Origin: Liminaster sp045576355
Lineage (GTDB): Bacteria > Bacteroidota > Bacteroidia > Bacteroidales > UBA3663
Length of the DNA stretch: 64,000 nucleotides
Direction: 5' to 3'
Assembly (NCBI GenBank): GCA_045576355.1
Contig: JAZNGG010000012.1
Location: forward strand, 1 to 64,000
Positions within the stretch are counted from its first letter, which is position 1, and each line of letters starts with the position of its first letter. Of this stretch, positions 26,134 through 34,586 are shown piece by piece. Made by a program: the position numbers and the translations under genes. A model generated the notes under the pieces. The model was not told the origin of the DNA. It saw only the letters and a program-made list of their open reading frames with translations, and did not search any database.

Positions 26134-28434
26134 ATGAAAAAACATGTATGGTTTATCCTATATTTAGTTTGTACATTGGTTTCTTCTGCATTGGGCAAGG
26201 AGACTATGCTCTATCATCGCTACACAACGCAGGACGGGCTTTCTCATCGTTTTATTAGTATGTTTGTACAAGACGATGAAGGATACATTTGGATGGGGAC
26301 TTGGAATGGACTTTGCCGATTTGATGGCAACCGATTTGAGACGTTCAATATCACATCTGACAGCACAAAACTTGGGCGCATACTTGGAGTACGCGTCACT
26401 CAGGAAGGGATGTTACGTATCCAAAATCAAAATTCAGAGTCATTTATTTTCAACCCCAAAACATTATCACTCTCTCCTTGTGACAAAAATGTCAAAATTA
26501 AGAGAGTCATCAAACCCCAGTTTTACAATGATGTAGATAGTTTAGGGTTACTCATTCGTCGTGGAGACTCTGAGTATAGGATACCATTTGCAAACACCTC
26601 GTTTTCATCTAACACGAGATACCAATCTTTTCTTGATAGGCAAGGTAACTTATGGGCGAATTTTGATGATGCTCTGATTCAAGTCTCTTTTTCACCTATC
26701 CCTTTTGAGCATTTTCAACAAATTGATGGCAAACAGTCTCCTTATTTCAACGAAGAGGTACGAGCTTATATACAGATGAATGACAGCATGATACTTTGCT
26801 CATCGAAAAACGAATATCTCTACCTATACCATAGTAAAGGAAATTTTATCGGCTATATAGACCCCCAAGGCAATATCACATCTCGGCCGAGTGCATTCGG
26901 TGCGAAAATATATGACTTTGTACAAGATGACAACCAGCGGATTTGGATGGCAAGTCGTGGTAATGGGTTGTATTGTTATAACCCTATAGTGAAAAAAAAG
27001 AAGATCAAGCATTATAATGCAAATCAAGATGTGTTATTTCAAGAGGACAACATCTTTAAACTAAAAGTGACAAAACATCCTCTTTTAAAAGGAAATACAG
27101 CATTATGGGTAGGCACATGGGGTGGAGGTGTAAGTATATTGGATGTCAGTGGTGACCAACCTAAACTCATCGCCCAAACCACACTTCCCATCAAAGTAAG
27201 AGACTTCCTCTCTTTATCAGATTCGCTCATGGCAGTTGCGACAACACATGGAGTGTATATATTTGACAATCATCTACACATCCATCAACAAATTGGAGAC
27301 ATTGACGCGTCAGCACTACTTAGGAGTCAAAAAGGAGAAATTTTTCTATCATCAATAGGAGGAGGACTTTACACCCTTTCACTTAATCACACAGGTCAGT
27401 GGCAACTTATCCCAAAGCATTTTTCTCCTCTAAGTGATGTGATACTCAATATGGTACAAAGCGCTAATGGTAAAATATGGTTTATCTCTGACAATAGCCT
27501 TTATTCATATAACCCCAAAGACCAAAACATCAAACATTTTGACCATCGTTTTTGGGGAGAAAACATTACCTTTTCCGAAAGCGAACCCCTCCTTGCCGGC
27601 GATTCAGGGATTTGGCTTGGGACCACTATGGGAAGGTTTTATCTTAATTTGCTCTGCCAATCCCAATACTCTCCCCCTTTATTTTTCGCTCCTAATAATC
27701 ATGATAGTATAGATATCCAGTGGTCTGATTCATGTCAGATCCGCCCTATTGCTTTCGATTACAGACTTCCACGAAATATCAGCTACACTTGGCGAGAAAT
27801 AACCGATTCAACATGGCAACAAATCGAAGACCCGGAACATTTTTACCTCTCAAAATTATCATTAGGCAAACACATTGTCGAAATAAGATCCACAGACGCT
27901 TACGGCAATTGGACTAACAACTCAAGAAAGTTTTATATAACAGTACATTTGGCATCATGGCAAATTGTTTTTATAGGTAGCGGTATTATATTAGTAGTTT
28001 CTTTAATCGGTTTTATATTATATCTCTACCTTCACAAATCAAAAGCAAACAACACTTCTTCCCATGTAAGCATTAATATAACTCCACTATCTGATCACCT
28101 TTCTAAAAATGATCTCTTCATTAGAGAAGCGAAACAAAACGTAGAAGCTAACATAGGTAATAGTCAATATGGGGTAGATGAGATGGCTACTGCTCTCAAC
28201 ATGAGCCGAACAGTATTATATATCCGCTTTAAAGAGTGTTTAAATACTACCCCTGCAGCTTTTATCACAGAAATACGTATCAAACACGCAGAACACTTAC
28301 TACAACAAGGACAATATAACATTACCGAAGTGGCCAAAAAGACGGGGTTTTCTGATGTCAAATATTTTGGTAAAGTATTTAAGAAAAAAACAGGAGTCAC
28401 CCCAACCCAATATGGAGAGGCGACTCGTAAATAA
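26134..28434 (+). CDS. SusR-like membrane regulator: propeller sensor, TM and AraC DNA-binding domain
   Basis: A 766-aa one-protein signal transducer. Signal/anchor at 1-21. Residues 25-500 carry two-component-regulator-propeller repeats ('TTQDGLSHRFISMFVQDDEGYIWMGTWNGLCRFDG', 'QDDNQRIWMASRGNGLYCY', 'GKIWFISDNSLYSY'). A Y_Y_Y domain follows (~540-600), then one transmembrane helix at about 608-632. Residues ~660-766 are an AraC/XylS double HTH ('YGVDEMATALNMSRTVLYIRF', 'NITEVAKKTGFSDVKYFGKVFKKKTG'). There is no histidine kinase or receiver domain, unlike hybrid two-component systems; SusR has this architecture. Neighbouring pulA suggests an alpha-glucan (maltose/panose) signal, which is inference. 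Confidence 0.9.
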   Translation: MKKHVWFILYLVCTLVSSALGKETMLYHRYTTQDGLSHRFISMFVQDDEGYIWMGTWNGLCRFDGNRFETFNITSDSTKLGRILGVRVTQEGMLRIQNQNSESFIFNPKTLSLSPCDKNVKIKRVIKPQFYNDVDSLGLLIRRGDSEYRIPFANTSFSSNTRYQSFLDRQGNLWANFDDALIQVSFSPIPFEHFQQIDGKQSPYFNEEVRAYIQMNDSMILCSSKNEYLYLYHSKGNFIGYIDPQGNITSRPSAFGAKIYDFVQDDNQRIWMASRGNGLYCYNPIVKKKKIKHYNANQDVLFQEDNIFKLKVTKHPLLKGNTALWVGTWGGGVSILDVSGDQPKLIAQTTLPIKVRDFLSLSDSLMAVATTHGVYIFDNHLHIHQQIGDIDASALLRSQKGEIFLSSIGGGLYTLSLNHTGQWQLIPKHFSPLSDVILNMVQSANGKIWFISDNSLYSYNPKDQNIKHFDHRFWGENITFSESEPLLAGDSGIWLGTTMGRFYLNLLCQSQYSPPLFFAPNNHDSIDIQWSDSCQIRPIAFDYRLPRNISYTWREITDSTWQQIEDPEHFYLSKLSLGKHIVEIRSTDAYGNWTNNSRKFYITVHLASWQIVFIGSGIILVVSLIGFILYLYLHKSKANNTSSHVSINITPLSDHLSKNDLFIREAKQNVEANIGNSQYGVDEMATALNMSRTVLYIRFKECLNTTPAAFITEIRIKHAEHLLQQGQYNITEVAKKTGFSDVKYFGKVFKKKTGVTPTQYGEATRK

Positions 28435-28461
28435 ATAAGATTTTTCAATAATATTATACCT

Positions 28462-28507
28462 TAAAAAATAAGTATCAAAATGTTCATCGACGTTTACGTC
28501 GAACATT
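28462..28507 (-). terminator. terminator overlapping the end of the S4-protein gene
   Basis: Outer arms AATGTTC (28479-28485) and GAACATT (28501-28507) with inner CGACG/CGTCG form a long hairpin. On the minus strand it is followed by TTGATACTTATTTTTT. The hairpin includes the last codons and stop of the S4 gene and faces the end of the regulator gene. Confidence 0.75.
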
Positions 28508-29128
28508 TGAGGTGCGTTTACCCCTTAAAGATGCAGACTTAGGATTAAAAGGTTGATCAATCTTGCGAGTTTTCACATTCATAAGTTTTTGTTTATCAGA
28601 TAATGCCTCACCGAAAGTACGTCCTTTCTGCTTCATTGCCCTTTTCTCTGCTTTTTCATTATTTTGAGCCTCTAATTCTTTAGCATTGAAAAGCCCCTTA
28701 CGAGTAAGAGTCCCTTCTTGCTTTAAAACAGACTTCTTGCCTGCATTATTACTTTTTTTCTTTACAAGTCCTTTAGCACTTTCCCTCCGTGGAGCCTGCT
28801 TTCGCCCTTTACGCAGCAGTTTACTTTTGGGATTAGAAAGGAGACGTTCCTCCTCTGCTTCTCGTTTCTGACGACGCAATTCCCACCATGGAGCTTTCTC
28901 TTCCTCATGTACATAATCTGGATCAATAGCATTTCGCTCTGGATGAGATGGGTCAACCACAACTCCATCAATTGTCACTTTATCGCGTGAAGCAACTAAT
29001 TGCATACCGATTCTAGCCAACTCTCCATTTACCTCTACTCTCCCCGAAAGGATAAGGTCATCCACATCACGACGAGAGCAAACGCCCGCATCACTAAGAT
29101 ATTTATTGATTCTAACTGGTACTTCCAT
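28484..29128 (-). CDS. S4-domain RNA-binding protein lacking a pseudouridine synthase domain
   Basis: A 214-aa protein. Residues 4-65 are an S4 RNA-binding domain as at the N-terminus of RsuA/RluB enzymes ('RINKYLSDAGVCSRRDVDDLILSGRVEVNGELA', 'DKVTIDGVVVD'). No catalytic Asp region ('GRLDxxTxGL') follows. Residues 85-214 are an extremely basic low-complexity tail (Lys/Arg/Gln/Asn, ending VRRKRR), probably disordered. It is most likely an RNA- or ribosome-binding protein, the enzyme domain having been lost or never present. It diverges from the LTA-synthase-like gene. Confidence 0.88.
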   Translation of the reverse strand: MEVPVRINKYLSDAGVCSRRDVDDLILSGRVEVNGELARIGMQLVASRDKVTIDGVVVDPSHPERNAIDPDYVHEEEKAPWWELRRQKREAEEERLLSNPKSKLLRKGRKQAPRRESAKGLVKKKSNNAGKKSVLKQEGTLTRKGLFNAKELEAQNNEKAEKRAMKQKGRTFGEALSDKQKLMNVKTRKIDQPFNPKSASLRGKRTSNVRRKRR

Positions 29129-29245
29129 AATAAATAATAATAAAAGGTGTTTGAAAATACGTTATTTATGTCGTTTCTTAGACAATATAAGTGATTCTCT
29201 GCCTAATTTTATCTGCAAAAATACGACAAATTATGCAAAAAATGC

Positions 29246-29253
29246 TACCTTTG
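29246..29253 (+). promoter_or_regulatory. -7 box upstream of the LTA-synthase-like gene
   Basis: TACCTTTG matches TAnnTTTG 40 bases before the ATG. No clear TTTG is seen 20 bp upstream. Confidence 0.45.
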
Positions 29254-29293
29254 CTTCGATTTTTAAACTTTTACTCCTAAAAAAGAGCAATTT

Positions 29294-31261
29294 ATGATAA
29301 GAAAGATTCTCCTTTATTTCACTTTTGTAATCTTTTTCATATTGTGGAAACCAATTTTTATGCTCTATCATTGGGACGTTTATGCTCCGATCGACTTAAG
29401 CTCATGGTTGCAGGTCATGATTTCCGGCATCCCACACGACTTAACTGTAGCAGGCTACGTCATGGCTCTTCCTTTTCTTCTTACATTTGTTCGGATTTGG
29501 ATCAAAGGGAAATGGCATATGATCTTCATGAAATGGTATTTACGAATCATACTATTTCCCATACTTCTTATTCTATTTTCTGATTTAGAGTTGTACACAC
29601 ATTGGGGTTTTCGACTAGATGCAACACCGCTTATTTACTTAACAGATAATCCAAGAGACGCCCTTGCCAATGCTCCGACATGGACACTTATCGTCTTTCC
29701 AATACTTCTGATTGTGGCTTGGTGGATCATCCAAAGAGCATTCATTAATTTATACACTTGCGTCAAAGCACGTCGTTTAGAAGTAGCACCTCGCCCAAAA
29801 CTTTCTCGTGGGCTACTCTATTCACTAGTTAATCTCATACTATGCGGACTGCTTTTTATAGCAATTCGAGGAGGTGTCACAGTCTCTACTATGAATGTCG
29901 GGAAAGTTTATTTTTCTCATGACATGAAACTTAATCATGCTGCAATCAATCCTACTTTTTCCTTCTTAGCATCAATCTCCAAAAGCGAAGATTTCTCCAA
30001 ATTATATCGTTTCATGAGCGACAAAGAAGCTGAAAAAGCCCTGACTGAGATGCATGATTTACTTGTTGCTCAGCAATTACAAAAAAGAGACTCTATCTCT
30101 ATCATATATTCAGAACAAGTAGAGGCTCTCTATACTGCTGATAGCTTATCGACTACCAATCAAACACCAGCTTCCATTCCAACCGAAAATTGGCTCAATA
30201 CCACACGCCCAAATATCATCCTAATTGCCCTAGAAAGTTTCTCAGGTGCCTGCTGTCAAGCGCTCTATCAAGATGCAGACCCAAGAATTATGCCCACCAT
30301 AAACAGATTATATCGAGAGGGAATTGGATTTACAAATTGGTACTCCAATAGTTTTAGAACTGATCGAGGTATGGCTGCTATCTTAGGATCCTATCCGGCA
30401 CAACCAACAAACTCCATCATGAAACAGCCGGAAAAAACACAAAACCTCACCTACATGACACGAATCATGAGAGAAAATGCAGGATATGACCTACAATTCA
30501 TATATGGAGGAGATGCCGATTTCACCAATATGCGTAGTTTCCTCATGGCTGGTGGCATCGATAACATCGTAGCAGATGTAGACTTTCCTCTTTCGCAGCG
30601 CATCTCTAAATGGGGAGTCCCGGATCATCTTATGTTTGATTATTTATATGAAAATATCGTTAAACAATGCTCCCTGGGTAAGCAACCTTTCATGAAAGTC
30701 TTTCTGACTTTAAGTAGTCACGAACCATTTGAAGTACCATTCTGCCGCATAGAGGATGACATATATCTCAATAGTGTAGCTTACACTGATAGCTGCTTGG
30801 GATCCTTTATTGATCGTCTTAAAGCTACACCCTATTGGGATAATCTACTCATCATAGGTATGCCAGATCACTGTTTTTCAAATTGCCCCAAAGGTGTTAT
30901 GATCCACGAATCACTCCGCTTTCACAGCCCAATGTTTTGGACAGGGGGAGCCATTGCGCGACCTCGTATCATTGACACATATGGTTCACAGATAGATTTA
31001 GGTGCAACTCTATTAGGTCAAATGCAATTGGATTACTCTGATTTTACATTCAGCAAAAATTTAGCTGACCCAAATGTTCCTCACTTTGCATTTTACACAT
31101 GGTCTGATGGGTTCGGTTTTCTATCTGACACTCTCAGATACATACAAGATAATGCTGCCGATGGCAAACCTCTTTCAGGATCACAAGATTCAGACAGGAA
31201 AGCAGAAACATGGGGTAAAGCATATTTGCAACGTTTATACGATGACCTCTCACAAAGGTAG
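29294..31261 (+). CDS. LTA synthase family sulfatase-fold membrane enzyme
   Basis: A 655-aa protein with about five N-terminal transmembrane helices (residues ~5-25, 50-72, 80-100, 130-150, 170-195). An extracytoplasmic alkaline-phosphatase/sulfatase domain (~305-620) follows. Motifs: 'NIILIALESFSGACCQ', 'NSFRTDRGMAAILGSYP' (candidate nucleophile Thr), 'VFLTLSSHEPFEVP', 'LLIIGMPDHCF' (metal His/Asp). Bacteroidetes lack Gram-positive LTA, so a phosphoglycerol or phosphoethanolamine transferase acting on lipids or glycans is more likely. It appears monocistronic. Confidence 0.9.
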   Translation: MIRKILLYFTFVIFFILWKPIFMLYHWDVYAPIDLSSWLQVMISGIPHDLTVAGYVMALPFLLTFVRIWIKGKWHMIFMKWYLRIILFPILLILFSDLELYTHWGFRLDATPLIYLTDNPRDALANAPTWTLIVFPILLIVAWWIIQRAFINLYTCVKARRLEVAPRPKLSRGLLYSLVNLILCGLLFIAIRGGVTVSTMNVGKVYFSHDMKLNHAAINPTFSFLASISKSEDFSKLYRFMSDKEAEKALTEMHDLLVAQQLQKRDSISIIYSEQVEALYTADSLSTTNQTPASIPTENWLNTTRPNIILIALESFSGACCQALYQDADPRIMPTINRLYREGIGFTNWYSNSFRTDRGMAAILGSYPAQPTNSIMKQPEKTQNLTYMTRIMRENAGYDLQFIYGGDADFTNMRSFLMAGGIDNIVADVDFPLSQRISKWGVPDHLMFDYLYENIVKQCSLGKQPFMKVFLTLSSHEPFEVPFCRIEDDIYLNSVAYTDSCLGSFIDRLKATPYWDNLLIIGMPDHCFSNCPKGVMIHESLRFHSPMFWTGGAIARPRIIDTYGSQIDLGATLLGQMQLDYSDFTFSKNLADPNVPHFAFYTWSDGFGFLSDTLRYIQDNAADGKPLSGSQDSDRKAETWGKAYLQRLYDDLSQR

Positions 31262-31471
31262 AGTAGTCCTAATTCCGTAGAAAAGGCTCCTCGCATTATA
31301 TTTACAACCTAGAATAAATATTATAGGGTTGAAAAATTATGTTCCAAAGAGTTTAGACGACGTAGTTTAATTGGAAACTCATAGAAGGATAAACGATTTG
31401 CCTCATCAAAAATATTTTTATAGTTTATTAACCCCTAATAATTAAGAATATAGTCAAAATTTTTGTTTCAT

Positions 31472-31511
31472 ACTTAGAATTATAAACAAAACTAACCCAT
31501 CAATTCTAAGT
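31472..31511 (+). promoter_or_regulatory. 10-bp hairpin abutting a start codon
   Basis: ACTTAGAATT (31472-31481) and AATTCTAAGT (31502-31511) are perfectly complementary with a 20-nt loop. The right arm ends one base before the ATG at 31513, so if transcribed it would cover the ribosome landing site. Alternatively it is a DNA operator. The rest of 31262-31471 shows no gene. Confidence 0.5.
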
Positions 31512-31512
31512 T

Positions 31513-32430
31513 ATGATACACAAAACAATGACCCTTATAGCGTTGCTCGGGTTTATCTGGTTAGAATGCTCTTGTAATCCCAGAAACGACACCGACATCC
31601 GTAAAACCATAGAAACATTTATCGTGGCTTGGCAGCAGCACGACATCCCAATGATGGAACGTCTCTATCCCGAAGTCAAACAGATGGACTACTTTTACTC
31701 CTCCGATCGTGCTGTCATAAGCGACATCTCTAATGAAGAAGGCAATGCACTACGCGTTAGAGTCAATAGCACATTTGTAACAGACAATCAACAAGAAGTG
31801 GAACGTAAAATCACCTTTGTTATAACCCCAGACACCCATCATCAGGGGAGTTGGAACATACGAGATAGTTATGGTCTGGCTTGTTGGGATCGGTATCCTT
31901 ATTACAAATTTGCTTTGCGTACCGGATGCATTCCTCGAGGTGAAACCACTGGAGATGTCGAACTATCTCGTCGTATGACACGAGCCAAACAGATGGTCTT
32001 CATCTATACACAAGCTCTGTATGATCATCTGAGCGAAGAAGTACAAATCATCGAGAACAATATGACTCGCAACGACGGGAAACAATCGGAAGGCGTAGCA
32101 ATAGTTAGAAACGACTCTGAATTTCATCTTCCTAATTTGAAATATAGTATAATCTTTTACGATGAAGGTCATAAAGAGGTAGGAAGAACCAATGGATGGG
32201 TTACCCAAGAAGTTCTTCCTGCCGGAGAAATGTGTGCATTCCGTTATGCTACACCTATCGCACAAGGTGCTTCCATCATGTACTTCGTCTTGGATTTTGA
32301 CGTAGAAATGATCGTAGATTATATTTTGGAGTATCAAGACTATGATGGCAGCGAATATGGAGACTTTATGGAAAGAAAAGATAAAGCTTCCACATCTCCA
32401 ACTCGTCAGGCTATACTAAAAACACAATAA
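31513..32430 (+). CDS. lipoprotein of unknown function
   Basis: A 305-aa protein. The N-terminal hydrophobic segment ends WLECSC, with lipobox Cys19 or Cys21. Residues 25-120 resemble a nuclear-transport-factor-2-like fold start ('IRKTIETFIVAWQQHDIPMMERLYPEV'). Residues ~195-260 carry a beta-sandwich-like segment ('LPNLKYSIIFYDEGHKEVGRT', 'VLPAGEMCAFRYATPI') reminiscent of FxLYD-type domains; both calls are weak. It is monocistronic, with an unusual hairpin touching the start codon. No function is assigned. Confidence 0.75.
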   Translation: MIHKTMTLIALLGFIWLECSCNPRNDTDIRKTIETFIVAWQQHDIPMMERLYPEVKQMDYFYSSDRAVISDISNEEGNALRVRVNSTFVTDNQQEVERKITFVITPDTHHQGSWNIRDSYGLACWDRYPYYKFALRTGCIPRGETTGDVELSRRMTRAKQMVFIYTQALYDHLSEEVQIIENNMTRNDGKQSEGVAIVRNDSEFHLPNLKYSIIFYDEGHKEVGRTNGWVTQEVLPAGEMCAFRYATPIAQGASIMYFVLDFDVEMIVDYILEYQDYDGSEYGDFMERKDKASTSPTRQAILKTQ

Positions 32431-32550
32431 AAAATTGTGATTATACATACATATAACTACATATATGTTACTATACATCTTATGCTATTATCTATACTTT
32501 ACACATAAACAGGCATTTTTTTAAATTACCAATAAAAAAACTAAAATAAA

Positions 32551-32582
32551 TTTGTTTATTTCACCAATAACCTATATCTTTG
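32551..32582 (+). promoter_or_regulatory. promoter of tRNA-Pro
   Basis: TTTG (32551-32554), a 20-bp spacer and TATCTTTG (32575-32582), a perfect Bacteroidetes promoter, 40 bp before the tRNA. Confidence 0.85.
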
Positions 32583-32621
32583 CGCCGTCAAAAAAGAAAA
32601 AATATTTCTATTGACAAAAAG

Positions 32622-32695
32622 CGGGATGTAGCTCAGTTGGTTAGAGTACGCGTCTGGGGGGCGTGAGGTCGTGCGTTCGAGTCGCATCATCCCGA
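32622..32695 (+). tRNA. tRNA-Pro(GGG)
   Basis: Acceptor CGGGATG pairs with CATCCCG, D arm GCTC/GAGT, anticodon stem CGCGT/GCGTG with loop CTGGGGG (anticodon GGG), T arm GTGCG TTCGAGT CGCAT. CCA is not encoded. A stand-alone unit with its own promoter and terminator. Confidence 0.95.
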
Positions 32696-32696
32696 C

Positions 32697-32733
32697 AAAA
32701 GCACTGATAATCGAAAGGTTCTCAGTGCTTTTT
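32697..32733 (+). terminator. terminator of tRNA-Pro
   Basis: GCACTGA (32701-32707) pairs with TCAGTGC (32722-32728), followed by five T. The A-run before and T-run after extend the stem. Confidence 0.9.
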
Positions 32734-32821
32734 GTTTTATTGATTTCTTGTTTTAATTCAATTAAAACATATAATTATCGTTTTTAAATTTTCTATCGTT
32801 TTCTACATTAGAATTATTTTA

Positions 32822-32829
32822 TATCTTTG
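32822..32829 (+). promoter_or_regulatory. -7 box upstream of nitroreductase gene
   Basis: TATCTTTG fits the consensus, 64 bases before the ATG. The -33 region is not convincing. Confidence 0.5.
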
Positions 32830-32893
32830 CAAAAAATATAAAATATCTCCACCAATTTTAATAAAAAAATCACCCACTTATAAACGACGTAAT

Positions 32894-33511
32894 ATGAAAA
32901 AGATCAAACTCTTGGGCATTATCACATGCCTCACCACCTTAATGGCTTGTAATCCTCAACCTCAAGAAAAAGAAACTTCCTCAAAAAACGAAGTTATCGA
33001 AAACATTATGGCTCGCCGAAGCATTCGTAAATACAAAGCAGAGGCTGTAGCAAGAGCTACAATGGATACCATTCTCATGTGTGGCATCAATGCTCCGAAT
33101 GGTATGAACAAACAATCATGGGAAGTTCGTGTAATAGATAATCCTCAAACCATCACCCAACTCCAAGAGATGATGGTTGCTGCCAATCCGGATGCTAAAC
33201 CGGAAAGTGTAAAAGGTTGCTTTAGGAATGCCCCAACACTTATCATCATTGCCAATGATCCGTCTTACGATTGTTCTCCTATTGACTGTGGCCTCCTTTC
33301 AGAAAACATCATGCTTTCCGGTTGGTCACTAGGTGTCGGCTCTGTATGCTTGGGAAGCCCCATCCGCTTTATCAAGAATTCTCCAGAGGCTTTGGCATTA
33401 CTCGGATTCAGCGAAGGATACACTCCGATTATTTGTATCGGTATGGGATATGCGACAGAATCTCCAGAGGCAAAGCCGCGAGATCTCAACAAAGTAAAAT
33501 ATCTCGATTAG
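32894..33511 (+). CDS. nitroreductase-family lipoprotein
   Basis: A 205-aa protein with a lipoprotein signal (lipobox TLMAC, Cys19), then the FMN-binding nitroreductase fold: 'IMARRSIRKYKAEAV' (phosphate-binding Arg residues), 'NAPNGMNKQSWEVRVID', and 'GLLSENIMLSGWSLGVGSVCLGSPIRF'. Most family members are cytoplasmic NAD(P)H flavoenzymes. The anchor predicts an extracytoplasmic location, so the electron donor is unclear. The downstream DNA-glycosylase-like gene starts 65 bp later. Confidence 0.9.
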   Translation: MKKIKLLGIITCLTTLMACNPQPQEKETSSKNEVIENIMARRSIRKYKAEAVARATMDTILMCGINAPNGMNKQSWEVRVIDNPQTITQLQEMMVAANPDAKPESVKGCFRNAPTLIIIANDPSYDCSPIDCGLLSENIMLSGWSLGVGSVCLGSPIRFIKNSPEALALLGFSEGYTPIICIGMGYATESPEAKPRDLNKVKYLD

Positions 33512-33576
33512 TCTTCTTCGGGTCTGTATCAAAACGCAAATTTGATACAGACCCCTACATTTTTAGTTATGTCAAA

Positions 33577-34173
33577 ATGCACAACGGAATGATAAAAGAA
33601 TCGGAAACACATCCTTTACCGCCATTCCTACCATCTAATGCCCGAATACTTTTGTTAGGCAGTTTTCCCCCACAACGCAAGCGGTGGTCAATGGATTTCT
33701 TCTATCCCAATATGCAGAATGATATGTGGCGTATTTTCGGGCTCTACTTTTTCGGCGATAAAGAGTATTTCGTAGATCTTGCTAATAAATGTTTCAGAAA
33801 ACAACTGATAATCGACTTCCTCTCTGAAAAAGGTATCGCTATTTATGATACAGCGACTTCCGTACGAAGATTAAAAGATAACGCATCTGACAAATTCCTC
33901 GAAGTGGTAGAACCCACAAACATTTCTCTTTTACTCGGACATTTACCACAATGTCACGCTATCGTTACAACCGGAGAAAAAGCGACTCAAACTCTTTGCG
34001 AACAATTTAATATACCGACCCCACCACCTGTCGGTGAAGGAGTTTCGTTTAAAGCAGAAGATGGGCGATTTATGCAACTTTACCGAATGCCATCTTCATC
34101 TCGGGCCTACCCTCTCCCGATTGAGAAGAAAACCCTTTTATACAGCACGATATTCAAGATCGTTGAGAATTAA
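33577..34173 (+). CDS. uracil-DNA glycosylase superfamily protein
   Basis: A 198-aa protein from the ATG at 33577; a second in-frame ATG follows at 33589. A longer upstream frame exists but overlaps the nitroreductase gene and has no family similarity, so it was not used. Features of the UDG/MUG-like fold: 'ARILLLGSFPPQRKRWSMDFFYP' near the N-terminus, 'KGIAIYDTATSVRRL', 'CHAIVTTGEKATQTLCEQF' and the C-terminal 'LYRMPSSSRAYPLP'. Likely removes uracil or related lesions, or is a divergent non-catalytic member. It ends 43 bp before the MITE-like insertion site. Confidence 0.82.
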   Translation: MHNGMIKESETHPLPPFLPSNARILLLGSFPPQRKRWSMDFFYPNMQNDMWRIFGLYFFGDKEYFVDLANKCFRKQLIIDFLSEKGIAIYDTATSVRRLKDNASDKFLEVVEPTNISLLLGHLPQCHAIVTTGEKATQTLCEQFNIPTPPPVGEGVSFKAEDGRFMQLYRMPSSSRAYPLPIEKKTLLYSTIFKIVEN

Positions 34174-34225
34174 TGACTATCCCTACTTTATATGTAGTAG
34201 ATGTCAACATTTTACTATTAGTAAT

Positions 34226-34493
34226 TAATGCTGTCCGGTAAAAATCATGAAACGTTTCAAAAACAACATTTCCCCGGACAGCCGATATGTTTGGTATACA
34301 TATGAGCCATTTTAGGGGGAAAAGTGCAGGATAAAGCTTAAAATGGGAAATAACAACCATATATGATAAGTCTATTCTCATTTATCAATGAGATTTTTAC
34401 CGAACAGCCGTGAATATCCTTTCAAGGGGGGGGCTTGTAAAGCAAAAAAATCAGTGATTATAGACCCTTACACATGTTTACCGGACAGCAATA
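34226..34493. mobile_element. MITE-like element with 17-bp TIRs and 9-bp target duplication
   Basis: Terminal repeats TAATGCTGTCCGGTAAA (34226-34242) and the reverse complement of TTTACCGGACAGCAATA (34477-34493) agree at 16 of 17 bases. They are flanked by ATTAGTAAT at 34217-34225 and 34494-34502, a 9-bp direct repeat. Inside are further partial copies of the end motif, CCGGACAGCCG (34274-34284) and TTTTACCGAACAGCCG (34395-34410). The 268-bp interior has no transposase ORF. It is inserted between two genes and just outside the terminator of the carboxylase operon. A decayed IS rather than a true MITE is possible. Confidence 0.7.
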
Positions 34494-34502
34494 ATTAGTA
34501 AT

Positions 34503-34543
34503 AAATAATAAAGACTGTTCCAAAACTTCTTTAAGAACAGTCT
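34503..34543 (-). terminator. terminator of the acyl-CoA carboxylase operon
   Basis: AGACTGTTC (34512-34520) pairs with GAACAGTCT (34535-34543). On the minus strand it is followed by TTATTATTTATTAC. The element insertion site lies directly beyond it. Confidence 0.8.
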
Positions 34544-34586
34544 CTAAAGCATTACAAGTTAAAATATCGCAAAAATTATCTTGCTA

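Noticed and set aside
29216..29223. Minus-strand TATTTTTG as promoter of the S4 gene
   Set aside because: It fits the -7 box, but no TTG/TTTG lies at the needed spacing and such AT-rich matches are frequent by chance.
33322..33576. N-terminal extension of the glycosylase-like frame
   Set aside because: It overlaps the nitroreductase gene in another frame and reads as shadow coding; the recognisable fold begins after 33577.
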